Below, piece after piece: positions 26,968 to 35,134 of a stretch of DNA of 64,000 nucleotides. The translations under genes were made by a program, and so were the position numbers. Below the pieces are notes generated by a model. The model had not been told where the DNA came from. It did not search any database and saw only the letters and a list, made by a program, of their open reading frames with translations. The stretch is from Salinimicrobium sp049680855. GTDB lineage: Bacteria; Bacteroidota; Bacteroidia; Flavobacteriales; Flavobacteriaceae. The first letter of the stretch is position 1. The number at the start of each line of letters is the position of its first letter. The DNA is taken from positions 1,011,693-1,075,692 of the forward strand of contig NZ_JBMPGS010000002.1 of NCBI RefSeq assembly GCF_049680855.1. Direction: 5' to 3'.

Positions 26968-28182
26968 ATGAATATCTCTAAACATAGGTTTAAGAACAAG
27001 GAAGGTGTAGAACTTTCGGCGGTTTTGGAACTACCTTTCAATCAGGAGTCACACAATTTTGTTCTGTTTGCTCATTGCTTCACCTGCAATAAAAATTTTC
27101 TTGCAGTAAAAAATATCGCCCGGGCACTTACTGCCAATGGTTTTGGAGTTTTGCGATTTGATTTTACGGGACTGGGAGAAAGCGAAGGGGAATTTGCAGA
27201 TACCAATTTCTCTGGAAATGTAGATGACCTTCTGGCCGCAGCAGATTTCCTCAAAAAGGAATATAAAGCTCCAAGCCTTTTGGTAGGACATTCCCTGGGT
27301 GGTGCAGCGGTTCTTTTTGCAGCACAGCAATCTTCATCGATAAAGGCCGTTGCTACGATTGCAGCGCCATCCTCACCTCAGCATGTAAAACACCTGCTAA
27401 AATCAAACCTTGAAGAAATTGAGAAAAACGGCTATTCCAAAGTGAATTTGGGAGGTCGTGATTTTACCATAAAAGCACAATTTCTTCAGGATCTTGACAC
27501 CAAAAAGCTTAAAGATGTCGTCCGGGAGATGGAAAAATCTATTTTGGTAATGCATTCTCCTCAAGACACAATTGTAGGCATTAAAAATGCCGAAGAAATT
27601 TATCTTGCAGCCCGACATCCCAAAAGTTTCATTTCGCTGGACGGGGCAGATCATTTGCTCACCAACAAAAGTGATTCCAAATACGCCGGAGAAGTCATAG
27701 CAGCATGGGCTTTACGTTATTTAAATGTTCCGGAGAAAGAAAAATTATCTTCCAAACACCAGGTGATGGCAAACCTGGGGAATGAAGGATTTACTACTCA
27801 GATAAAAGCCGGAGATCATTTTTTAACATCAGATGAGCCGGAGAGCATTGGCGGTAGTAATTTTGGCCCAACACCTTATGAATTATTATCTGCCTCCCTG
27901 GCGGCATGCACTTCCATGACTATTCAAATGTACGCGCGCAGGAAGAAATGGCCTTTGAAAGATGTAGAGACCCACGTGAACCACGACAAGGAACACGCCG
28001 AAGACTGTAATAATTGCGAAAGAAATTCCTCAAAAATTGACATTTTCAAGAGGGAAATAGTACTTGAAGGCGATTTAGATTCCAAACAGCAGGAGAAACT
28101 GCTTGAAATTGCGAATAAATGTCCGGTGCATCGCACGTTGCATAATGATATCAAGATCACGACCAGACTTTTAACCTCCTAA
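26968..28182 (+). CDS. Alpha/beta hydrolase-OsmC fusion protein
   Basis: About 404 aa, cytoplasmic. Residues 1-255 are an alpha/beta hydrolase: HCFTCNKNF, LRFDFTGLGESEG, nucleophile elbow GHSLGGA, then HSPQDTIVGI (Asp) and DGADHLL (His). Residues 265-404 are an OsmC/Ohr domain: GGSNFGPTPYELLSASLAAC with a peroxidatic-type Cys, and the second conserved Cys in NKCPVHRTLH. Such fusions are known in several bacterial phyla. The OsmC half suggests organic (fatty) hydroperoxide reduction and the hydrolase half may release the acyl substrate; the latter is inference. The ATG at 26968 is preferred to a TTG six bases upstream. Confidence 0.9.
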   Translation: MNISKHRFKNKEGVELSAVLELPFNQESHNFVLFAHCFTCNKNFLAVKNIARALTANGFGVLRFDFTGLGESEGEFADTNFSGNVDDLLAAADFLKKEYKAPSLLVGHSLGGAAVLFAAQQSSSIKAVATIAAPSSPQHVKHLLKSNLEEIEKNGYSKVNLGGRDFTIKAQFLQDLDTKKLKDVVREMEKSILVMHSPQDTIVGIKNAEEIYLAARHPKSFISLDGADHLLTNKSDSKYAGEVIAAWALRYLNVPEKEKLSSKHQVMANLGNEGFTTQIKAGDHFLTSDEPESIGGSNFGPTPYELLSASLAACTSMTIQMYARRKKWPLKDVETHVNHDKEHAEDCNNCERNSSKIDIFKREIVLEGDLDSKQQEKLLEIANKCPVHRTLHNDIKITTRLLTS

Positions 28183-28250
28183 CTGGTTTATCTTCGTCTT
28201 AAATAACATCTAATGCATTTTCTAAAGTGAGAACAGGTTTCAAAATGGAT

Positions 28251-28269
28251 TTAAAAATGACATTTTTGA
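28251..28269. repeat. Near-palindromic motif copy
   Basis: TTAAAAATGACATTTTTGA, one mismatch from the 19-bp motif, in the gap between the hydrolase-OsmC gene and sodC. Confidence 0.5.
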
Positions 28270-28407
28270 GAATCTTTTAATCTTTTTCACTTATTAAAAA
28301 ACTGAATAAACCTCAAACTTTTAATAGATTGTCGGCTATTATATCCCTGTAAATTAGTTAATTACCAACAAACTTCATTCTACCAGTGTTAAGCTCTCCT
28401 TAAATAA

Positions 28408-28439
28408 TTTGTCTAACGGGACATTTCTGCATAATTTAG
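28408..28439 (+). promoter_or_regulatory. Bacteroidota-type promoter for the SOD lipoprotein
   Basis: TTTG (28408-28411), a 20-nt spacer and TAATTTAG (28432-28439), one mismatch from TTTG-N19-21-TAnnTTTG. It would place the start of transcription roughly 20 bp ahead of the ATG at 28466. Confidence 0.6.
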
Positions 28440-28465
28440 ATGCTCAATTAATTAAACCAGATATT

Positions 28466-29068
28466 ATGAAACGTATTAGCTTAGGTCTATTGTTTTCTGC
28501 AGCCATCATCTTTACCGGCTGCCGGAATGAAAACCAAACTGCTGAAGATAGAGTAGAAGAGAATGTAGATATGACTCAGGAAAACGAAGAAATGCAAGCC
28601 GAGTCAACAGATGGTGAAGAGATTCGGGTGGATATTGAATCTAAAAGTGACAGCAATGTAACCGGAACAGCTGTTTTTATGCAAGAAAATGGGGAAGTTT
28701 CCATGACTGTTGAATTAACCGGTCTAACAGAAGGTACTCATGCCATACACCTTCATGAAAAGGCAGATTGTTCTGCTGAAGACGGAAGTTCAGCCGGTGG
28801 ACACTGGAACCCAACTTTCGAAGACCATGGAGAATGGGGCGACGAGGACGGATACCACAAAGGTGACATTGGAAATTTTGAAGCCGATGCCGACGGAAAT
28901 GCTACCATTAAATTTTCAACAGACGAATGGTGTATAGGATGTGATGATGATTCCAAAAATATTGTAGGTACCGCAGTTGTGGTTCACGCAGGAGCAGATG
29001 ATTATGTTTCTCAACCAAGCGGGGACTCCGGAAACAGAATTGCCTGTGGCGAAGTAACGATGGAGTAA
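28466..29068 (+). CDS. sodC: Cu/Zn superoxide dismutase-family lipoprotein
   Basis: About 200 aa. The ATG at 28466 gives a lipoprotein signal (lipobox IIFTGC); an in-frame TTG at 28409 lies inside the predicted promoter. An acidic linker leads to a Cu/Zn SOD domain: THAIHLHEKADCS (two Cu His and the disulfide Cys), GGHWNP (bridging His), HKGDIGNFEA (Zn His), VVVHAGADDY (Cu His, Zn Asp) and RIACGEV (second disulfide Cys). A small CIGC insertion is present. It dismutates superoxide in the periplasm. All metal ligands expected for activity are visible. Confidence 0.9.
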   Translation: MKRISLGLLFSAAIIFTGCRNENQTAEDRVEENVDMTQENEEMQAESTDGEEIRVDIESKSDSNVTGTAVFMQENGEVSMTVELTGLTEGTHAIHLHEKADCSAEDGSSAGGHWNPTFEDHGEWGDEDGYHKGDIGNFEADADGNATIKFSTDEWCIGCDDDSKNIVGTAVVVHAGADDYVSQPSGDSGNRIACGEVTME

Positions 29069-29094
29069 AAACTCACTTATTTTTATAAAGTATC

Positions 29095-29124
29095 AAAAAA
29101 GCAGCTTTTAAGCTGCTTTTTTTT
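29095..29124. terminator. Bidirectional terminator
   Basis: AAAAAAGCAGCTT / TT / AAGCTGCTTTTTT hairpin with T runs on either strand, between convergent sodC and the LytTR regulator. Confidence 0.88.
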
Positions 29125-29141
29125 ATGCCTTTCAATCTGCT

Positions 29142-29894
29142 CTATTCTAGCCACTCTTTAAAAGCCTTTACTCTTTCCCTGCTCACAATGATTTGCTGCT
29201 CTTTAAAATTTCCTAATTTTACTTCAAGTCGCTGATTTGAATAGGTTAGAATATCTAATATATCTTTTATTCTGATAATAAATTTACGATTGACCCTAAA
29301 GAAGATATCTGGATCCAGTTCTTCTTCGAGCTTATCCAGACTGCAATCCATAAGATAGCTTCTCCTGGCAGTAGAATGGAGATAAGTACCTTTATTTTCA
29401 GAATAAAAACAACAAATATCCTCCACATCAAAGATCCTTAGGTGTTGCCCTACCTGAATGGTAAACCTCTTTTTGTATTCAGAAGAAGAAAGGTTTAAAA
29501 GAGATTTCAGGTTTTTTATGTCTAAACTGCTCCTGTCTGAAAATTTTGTGCTGCGGAACTTTTTTAGAGCTGCCTCCAGTTCTTCATCATCTATAGGTTT
29601 TAAAAGATAATCCACACTATTCAGCTTAAAAGCTTTCAGTGCGTATTCGTCATAAGCCGTAGTAAAAATAATAGAACTCTTCACTTCCACGTTCTCAAAG
29701 ATCTCGAATGAAAGTCCGTCGCTCAATTGTATATCTAAAAATATAAGTTCAGGGTGATCATTCTGGAGAAACCATTCGGTAGCTTCATCTACAGCGTGCA
29801 AGGTGGTAACCACATTCACATCCAATTTATTTAACATGCGCTGCAGGCGCCGTGCAGAAGGTTTTTCGTCTTCAATTATTAAAGCTTCTATCAT
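29142..29894 (-). CDS. LytTR-family response regulator
   Basis: 250 aa. Receiver domain at 1-120: IIEDEKPSARRL (acidic pocket), LIFLDIQL (phospho-acceptor Asp near 55), SIIFTTAYDEYALKAF (Thr/Ser switch) and DYLLKPIDD (Lys). A LytTR DNA-binding domain fills residues 150-250 (FYSENKGTYLHS, FFRVNRKFIIRIKDI). It is last in a leftward cluster, 15 bp after a 2TM gene that overlaps the histidine kinase, so this is a matched LytS/LytR-style two-component pair. Confidence 0.92.
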   Translation of the reverse strand: MIEALIIEDEKPSARRLQRMLNKLDVNVVTTLHAVDEATEWFLQNDHPELIFLDIQLSDGLSFEIFENVEVKSSIIFTTAYDEYALKAFKLNSVDYLLKPIDDEELEAALKKFRSTKFSDRSSLDIKNLKSLLNLSSSEYKKRFTIQVGQHLRIFDVEDICCFYSENKGTYLHSTARRSYLMDCSLDKLEEELDPDIFFRVNRKFIIRIKDILDILTYSNQRLEVKLGNFKEQQIIVSRERVKAFKEWLE

Positions 29895-29909
29895 AACATT
29901 TATAGAAAA

Positions 29910-30224
29910 TTATTCCCAGGTTCTTTTCTTTTCTTTATCCATTAATTCCTTGATCTTACGCTCTTCCCAATCTCTTCCGAATAATTTATTAGGTCCAAAT
30001 ACGGTCACCCAATGAGCAAATAGCCCAATTCCCCAAAAGAAAGCTGTTGAATAGGTCCATATATTGTCTAAACTGTTCCAGTTACCATCTTGATAGGCTG
30101 CAACTGCAATGATTGCAGCATTTATGAATAGGTAAACCAGTAGGTGAACGTAAAAACCTTTGATCTCTTTCACCTTCTTTTTTGCAGCCCTGTACTTCAG
30201 GTTTTCTTTATAATTCGTTTTCAT
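29910..30224 (-). CDS. 2TM-domain small membrane protein
   Basis: 104 aa with a 2TM domain: basic N-terminus, two transmembrane helices (VHLLVYLFINAAIIAVAAY and YSTAFFWGIGLFAHWVTVF) and a conserved tail WEERKIKELMDKE. The ATG shares one base with the histidine kinase stop (TAATG). It is a clear paralogue of the C-terminal 98 residues of that kinase, indicating tandem duplication. Function unknown; position between sensor and regulator suggests a modulatory membrane role. Confidence 0.85.
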   Translation of the reverse strand: MKTNYKENLKYRAAKKKVKEIKGFYVHLLVYLFINAAIIAVAAYQDGNWNSLDNIWTYSTAFFWGIGLFAHWVTVFGPNKLFGRDWEERKIKELMDKEKKRTWE

Positions 30225-31549
30225 TATTTCCAGGAATTATTTTGTTGCTGTTCCTTTTCCATGATTTCCTTGATTTTGCGTTCCTCCCAGGCCGCACCGT
30301 ATCCAAATACCGAAAAACCATGAATTGTTAGACCTAGCCCCCACCCAAACATTGGGAACCAAAACCACTGGAAATCCCAATATGTCCAGTAATTAATAAA
30401 GATCAGGAATGGGATCACTACGCAATAGGAAATAAGATTCCCATAAAATTCTTTCATTTCCTTCACTCGCTGTTGAGCTTTGAAATAGGCATCATCTTCT
30501 TCTATTCTGTTCGTTTCCATGATTGAAATTTGTTTAGTTAGTATAGGCAGTTTCACTGCAAAAATTTGTTCGTTCTGTTCAATAAATACTTTCCTTTGGG
30601 TCACCAGGTTGTAACGGTCTACAATATTCTGAAGCCCTACTCCTTTTCGTTTATGAAGAACTTCTTTTTTCTGAAAATTATTCTCAATAATAAGGTAACC
30701 ATCAGCTTCATACAGTCTTATTTTTAAAGGCCTGTTTGCACTCACTACATTATGCTTAATCGTATTTTCCAGCAATAGCTGGAGGGATAGAGGCACCACC
30801 TTTGCATCTGGCGTGGAAAGTTCCTCTGGCACCTCGTAAAAAATGCTGTTTTCAAAGCGCATTTTTAAGAGTTTCATATAGGTAACGGCGAAAGCCAGTT
30901 CTTCTTCCAGGCTCACCAGTTCCTTATCTTTTTGCTCCAGCACATACCTGTATATCTTAGACAATGAGGTAGTAAATTTTTGTGCCTGTTCCGGATTTTC
31001 TTCTATTAGCGAGGTAAGCACATTCAGGCTATTAAAAAGAAAATGCGGATCTATCTGATTTTTAAGGCTTTCAAATTTTGCCGAAGCTGTTCCCGCAATG
31101 ATCTTTTGTTCTGTAACCTTTTTCTCCTGAAGCGCCCTATAAAAATAAACAAGATGAAAAAACAGGGAGACAAGCGCCGTCAACAACAGCGGAAAAAGAT
31201 AGTAACCCAGTTTTTCATTGTTCAGGAACTCTACGACCGTCCCTCCCTTAAAAATGGTACTATCTACCATTCTGCAGAGAAAATAAGTGATGAGCGTTAC
31301 TACTATTGACCCAGTAGTAGCAAAGAACACCCTCTTAAGAGAAGCGTTCTCCCAACCTATTTTCCTGGCAAAAAAATCAAAGTACAGCGCATTCACAACT
31401 GTGAGTGCAAAAGAATAAAAGAAGAACAAACCCAAATTTGTAGGATCCAACAATTCCTCCATCTCCAAACCCCCAAAAATGAGGTTCAACACTATCACAA
31501 TGAGACTAATCGATATAGAAATTTTTAATATTTGGGGAAATAATTTCAT
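30224..31549 (-). CDS. LytS-type sensor histidine kinase fused to a C-terminal 2TM domain
   Basis: 441 aa. Residues 1-140 hold four transmembrane helices. The His_kinase domain has NQIDPHFLFNSLN with phospho-acceptor His169, and the ATPase N-box LLLENTIKHN near 258-267 followed by KGVGLQNI (G-box). The usual kinase end (FAVKLPIL, about 337) is followed without a stop by a 2TM domain from Met344 (METNRIEEDD) to WEERKIKEIMEKE. No separate ligand-binding domain is visible. Partner regulator is the LytTR gene at 29142. The fused 2TM copy may alter membrane topology or dimerisation. Confidence 0.9.
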   Translation of the reverse strand: MKLFPQILKISISISLIVIVLNLIFGGLEMEELLDPTNLGLFFFYSFALTVVNALYFDFFARKIGWENASLKRVFFATTGSIVVTLITYFLCRMVDSTIFKGGTVVEFLNNEKLGYYLFPLLLTALVSLFFHLVYFYRALQEKKVTEQKIIAGTASAKFESLKNQIDPHFLFNSLNVLTSLIEENPEQAQKFTTSLSKIYRYVLEQKDKELVSLEEELAFAVTYMKLLKMRFENSIFYEVPEELSTPDAKVVPLSLQLLLENTIKHNVVSANRPLKIRLYEADGYLIIENNFQKKEVLHKRKGVGLQNIVDRYNLVTQRKVFIEQNEQIFAVKLPILTKQISIMETNRIEEDDAYFKAQQRVKEMKEFYGNLISYCVVIPFLIFINYWTYWDFQWFWFPMFGWGLGLTIHGFSVFGYGAAWEERKIKEIMEKEQQQNNSWK

Positions 31550-31640
31550 CTCGTTTTATGTTGATAAAGCTAATTTCTTCTTTTTCATCTTAAAAGAATA
31601 TTATACTTCAGGTTTTTTTGAAAAATATTAAAAAATGTAT

Positions 31641-32288
31641 TTATTCTTTCTTTTTGTCTCCACAAGTGCGCGCAATCAACATTTCTGCACGGTCTTTTCC
31701 CCACGATGGTTCGAATGGTACTGTGGGTTTATCTTCCTCAAACAACCTGAGGCTTCGTTTCAAATCATCGCAATATTTCGCAGGATCTTCTCCAAAAAAT
31801 TGCGCACTTCCCATGTCCCATTCTGCTTTTGATAATACTACGCGAGGATTATAAGGTGCTTCTTGCAACGCCTGTGTGTAAATATCATTGATCACCGGAC
31901 TAAGTTTCATTCCATAGAAAGAAGGATCCAGAGTAAGATAAGCAGTGTGCAGCATGGCTTGTAAGATATCAACTTCCACATTTTCTTTACCGGCATATGT
32001 CATCGCCTGGTTCAAAAGGTCCTGGGCCCCTTTTAACTGTTGCTCCTTCTTACTTTTATCTGTCATAGAAAAGCTTTCAATAATCTTTATCTGCGCCGCA
32101 TAATAATAAGGCAGCCACGCTTCTTCCTCTGCATTTGCAATACGTTCAAACAAATTAGCCGCTTCCACTGGTTTCTGCGCTTGCCAAAGCTTAAAAGCCT
32201 GTGTCATTCCAGATTCATATTGATCTTGTGCGTGGGTTGTAAATGCGGCCATTAACCCAATTAAACATGTGTATAGAAATTCTTTCAT
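31641..32288 (-). CDS. Exported TPR-like helical protein, unknown function
   Basis: 215 aa. Signal peptide ending near THAQ (residue 20), then helical repeats: AFKLWQAQKPVEAANLFERI and ALQEAPYNPRVVLSKAEWD read like degenerate tetratricopeptide units. Periplasmic. No catalytic motif. It lies 24 bp after the DUF2141 gene and 91 bp before the histidine kinase; this receptor/DUF2141/helical protein/kinase order is one I associate with flavobacterial genomes, but the role is not established. Confidence 0.78.
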   Translation of the reverse strand: MKEFLYTCLIGLMAAFTTHAQDQYESGMTQAFKLWQAQKPVEAANLFERIANAEEEAWLPYYYAAQIKIIESFSMTDKSKKEQQLKGAQDLLNQAMTYAGKENVEVDILQAMLHTAYLTLDPSFYGMKLSPVINDIYTQALQEAPYNPRVVLSKAEWDMGSAQFFGEDPAKYCDDLKRSLRLFEEDKPTVPFEPSWGKDRAEMLIARTCGDKKKE

Positions 32289-32312
32289 AACTAAAGTTTT
32301 AAATAGTTGGTT

Positions 32313-32732
32313 TTACATCATTATTATTTTCTGAACAGCTTTCTCCCCGTTCTTAAGTTCAAACTTTGCATCCTCCCATTTTGGCGGTCCAAATTTGGCC
32401 GGTGCATTGTTGGAAGTGGCATAATCTTCCATGGGATAGAACCCAAGGAACATATCAAGTTTCTGGTCACTGTCTTCATCATGAAATGCTGAAACAGCGT
32501 AAGTTCCGTCCGGTACATCTTCAAAAATGACAGTTACCTGTCCATTTTTTATTACAACCGACTTTGATTTCCAGGCGTTCTCTAAGAAACTTTCTTCAGA
32601 ATTATAAAGTCCCACAAGAGCATTCCCTTTTTCATTCTCAAAATTGGTAATGATCACCTCAACCTGGTTTTGAGCAATTCCACTGCAGACAAAGCCTAAA
32701 GCGAACATCGTAGTTAGAATTAAATTTTTCAT
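32313..32732 (-). CDS. DUF2141 secreted protein
   Basis: 139 aa. Signal peptide ends near SGIAQ. The mature part is a small beta-sandwich of DUF2141 type: VEVIITNFENEKGNALVGLY, VPDGTYAVSAFHDEDSDQKL with its acidic HDED cluster, and NAPAKFGPPKWEDAKF. Function unknown; likely periplasmic. It follows the TonB receptor gene by 112 bp, a gap that holds a copy of the TCAAAAATGCCATTTTTGA motif. Confidence 0.88.
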   Translation of the reverse strand: MKNLILTTMFALGFVCSGIAQNQVEVIITNFENEKGNALVGLYNSEESFLENAWKSKSVVIKNGQVTVIFEDVPDGTYAVSAFHDEDSDQKLDMFLGFYPMEDYATSNNAPAKFGPPKWEDAKFELKNGEKAVQKIIMM

Positions 32733-32759
32733 AATAGCTGGTTTAGAATTAATACTGAT

Positions 32760-32778
32760 TCAAAAATGCCATTTTTGA
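32760..32778. repeat. Near-palindromic motif TCAAAAATGnCATTTTTGA, best copy
   Basis: TCAAAAATGCCATTTTTGA: 9-bp arms around a single central C. Between the DUF2141 start and the TonB receptor stop. Sister copies lie near 26856, 28251, 35030, 38200, 54550, 58131 and 58187. Confidence 0.6.
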
Positions 32779-32844
32779 CACCTCTTTGGAATTTTTACTT
32801 TCTCAATTGTAGAAAATGAAGGATGAACTGTCATTTCTGAAGAT

Positions 32845-35001
32845 TTACAGGTTGTCCAGTTGATTGCTTTTCTTATCTGCACTTATGGTCCAGAAGAATC
32901 CCACGAAAAAGAACCTGTCTGCGGCCTGCGTGATTGCTCTCCTCTCAAAAATGCCACTTGATGAAGGGTTTTCTGCATATTCATATCCAAAAATATTCTT
33001 CGCACCGGTAATATTTGAAACAGAAAAGTACAGTATCTTTTGCCGGCTCAGCAAGTAAGCCCAGTTGAAGCTTAAACTATTATAATTGCCGGTTTGCTCG
33101 TTCAAAAAGCCTTCAGAATTTGGATTTTCATAAGGTCTTCCCGATGAAAAATTATAAGTGAAACCCACCTGACTTCGCAGCTCATTGATCCAGTATTTAG
33201 TAACAAGGCTCGCAGAATGCGTTGCAATAAAGTTGGGCGTTGCCTGCTTCGGAAAATTCCGGAACTTCCTTTCAGAATCAATAAAGCTGTAAGAAGCCCA
33301 GTATTCCAGGTTTTTGAAAGTTTTATTATCCCGGAAGAAAAGATCCAGTCCGCCGGCATAACCCAGGCCTTCATTTTGAAATTCTGAAGCATACAATGCT
33401 TCTTCAGAATCAAAGGTCACCAGGTCATCATATTTCTTGTAGAAGGCTTCGGCCCTAAAAGTATAACCGGGTTTCGTCCATTGGTAATTGAGAATGTAAT
33501 GTGTTGCATTTTCCGACTGCAAAGCAGCATCATACTTCAGGTAATTGATTTGCGGCTGCTGAAAAAATTCACCGTAAGCAAAGGAAACCTGGCCGTGCCT
33601 GTTCAATTTGTAAGCAAGGGAAAGCCTGGGAGAAATTTGAAGCTCATTGTTCATTTGCAGGAATGATCCCCTAATCCCGACTTTTGCTGCAAATCGTTTT
33701 GTGAACACGAGATCGGCTTCAGTAAAGGCAGCAGAAATAACAGGATTTACCTCAAGATGATAATTCTCTCCTGTGGTTTCCCGGTAGCTTTCAGAAAAAT
33801 TCTGAACGAGATGTTCGGCTCCAAAATTCAGTTTAAAGCGATTGTCAAACCTCTTTCCTACTTTCAATTTAAAATGAGCTGCATTTTCGGTATTTTCTAC
33901 TTTATCAAGATTGATTTTCACATCATTGCTACTCCCGGAAAGGCTAAGACCGGGATGAATGCTCCAGCCATTCCCTAAACTCCCCGCATAGCTTAAATTT
34001 GAATATAAGTTTCGGTTCTTAAGATTAAACCGAACGGGTTGGTCATTATTTATATCTGGTTGTAGCACTTCAAATTCTGTTTGATCGTACGCTGCATAGG
34101 CTTTAAAAAGGCCATTTTGGAACTGCTTTCTAAAGACCGATTCACCGCTAAAGGTTTGAAAAGGTTCAGTGAATTCAGCAGTTTCATTATTGGAAACCAG
34201 TTCAAGATAGGGCGCGAGGTTGATATAATTAGCGCTAAAGGAAAGGGATGATTTTTCCCATTTTTGAGTATGTCCCAGCCCCGCACCTACCGTCATAATG
34301 GAAACATCGGTTTTGCTTTGGTCGGGTTCATTAATGGTGTTGAGAAGAAGGACGCTGGAAAGGGCCTGTCCATATTCCGCGGAATAACCGCCTGTGGAAA
34401 AGGTAATGCCATCAAACAGGAAGGGCGAATATCTTCCCCTGGATGGCAGGTTGTTGGGCGAAGCCGTGTAAGGCTGGAAAACTCTAAGACCGTCAATATA
34501 GATCTGGGTTTCTTCGGCAGTTCCACCTCGTACGAACAGCCGGCCGTCCTCCCCTACCGTTTGGGTTCCCGGAAGGGTTTGCAGAGCTGCGATAAAATCT
34601 CCGGCCACACCCGCGGTGGTGACCACATCAAGCGGCTTTAAAACAGAAACTTTAGAATTATCTCCAGCAGAAAATGTACCTGCACTCAGCACCACCGCAT
34701 CGAGCGCCTGCACGTCTTCCCGAAGGCTTATTTCTAGATCCTTCATTTGTGAGATCTCCATTTGCCTGCGGAAAGGAACATAAGAAACATAAGAAATTAT
34801 CAGCGTTTTTTGCCCTTTTTGAGATGTTTCGAAACTAAAAGTTCCATCGGCTGTGCTGGTAGTTCCTTCGTAAGTGCCTTCAATGTAAATATTGGCACCG
34901 GCAATAGGCACATTATGCCTGTCTGTGATTTTTCCGTTGATAATTTGCTGTGCAGAAAGGCTTCCGAAGGCAAAAAGGAAAATGTATAGGAATAACTTCA
35001 T
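32845..35001 (-). CDS. TonB-dependent receptor with N-terminal carboxypeptidase-regulatory-like domain
   Basis: 718 aa outer-membrane receptor. Signal peptide ends near GSLSAQ; residues 20-105 are the regulatory-like domain (GKITDRHNVPIAGANIYIEG). The plug contains LQTLPGTQTVGEDGRLFVRG and IYIDGLRVFQPY; a shorter 22-strand-type barrel follows. It is not SusC-like in length. Upstream of DUF2141, TPR-like, kinase and regulator genes on the same strand, it may deliver the signal or nutrient that the two-component pair monitors, but the ligand cannot be inferred. Confidence 0.9.
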   Translation of the reverse strand: MKLFLYIFLFAFGSLSAQQIINGKITDRHNVPIAGANIYIEGTYEGTTSTADGTFSFETSQKGQKTLIISYVSYVPFRRQMEISQMKDLEISLREDVQALDAVVLSAGTFSAGDNSKVSVLKPLDVVTTAGVAGDFIAALQTLPGTQTVGEDGRLFVRGGTAEETQIYIDGLRVFQPYTASPNNLPSRGRYSPFLFDGITFSTGGYSAEYGQALSSVLLLNTINEPDQSKTDVSIMTVGAGLGHTQKWEKSSLSFSANYINLAPYLELVSNNETAEFTEPFQTFSGESVFRKQFQNGLFKAYAAYDQTEFEVLQPDINNDQPVRFNLKNRNLYSNLSYAGSLGNGWSIHPGLSLSGSSNDVKINLDKVENTENAAHFKLKVGKRFDNRFKLNFGAEHLVQNFSESYRETTGENYHLEVNPVISAAFTEADLVFTKRFAAKVGIRGSFLQMNNELQISPRLSLAYKLNRHGQVSFAYGEFFQQPQINYLKYDAALQSENATHYILNYQWTKPGYTFRAEAFYKKYDDLVTFDSEEALYASEFQNEGLGYAGGLDLFFRDNKTFKNLEYWASYSFIDSERKFRNFPKQATPNFIATHSASLVTKYWINELRSQVGFTYNFSSGRPYENPNSEGFLNEQTGNYNSLSFNWAYLLSRQKILYFSVSNITGAKNIFGYEYAENPSSSGIFERRAITQAADRFFFVGFFWTISADKKSNQLDNL

Positions 35002-35029
35002 CTTGATTGGTTTTAAGACAAAGTTGTTA

Positions 35030-35047
35030 CTGAAATGCCTTTTTTGA
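35030..35047. repeat. Near-palindromic AAATGCCnTTTTTGA motif copy
   Basis: CTGAAATGCCTTTTTTGA, a degenerate copy of the 19-bp motif, located about 30 bp upstream of the TonB receptor start. Confidence 0.4.
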
Positions 35048-35134
35048 AACTTTTAACTACTGAAGTGTCAAAATTGAACGATGAACCGCAGTCTATAGAT
35101 ATTCAGGAGAGACTAAAAAATGAAGAAAACTTTT

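Noticed and set aside
32760..32778. TCAAAAATGCCATTTTTGA as an intrinsic terminator
   Set aside because: Arms are almost entirely A/T with a one-base loop, there is no proper U tract, and copies also lie upstream of genes.
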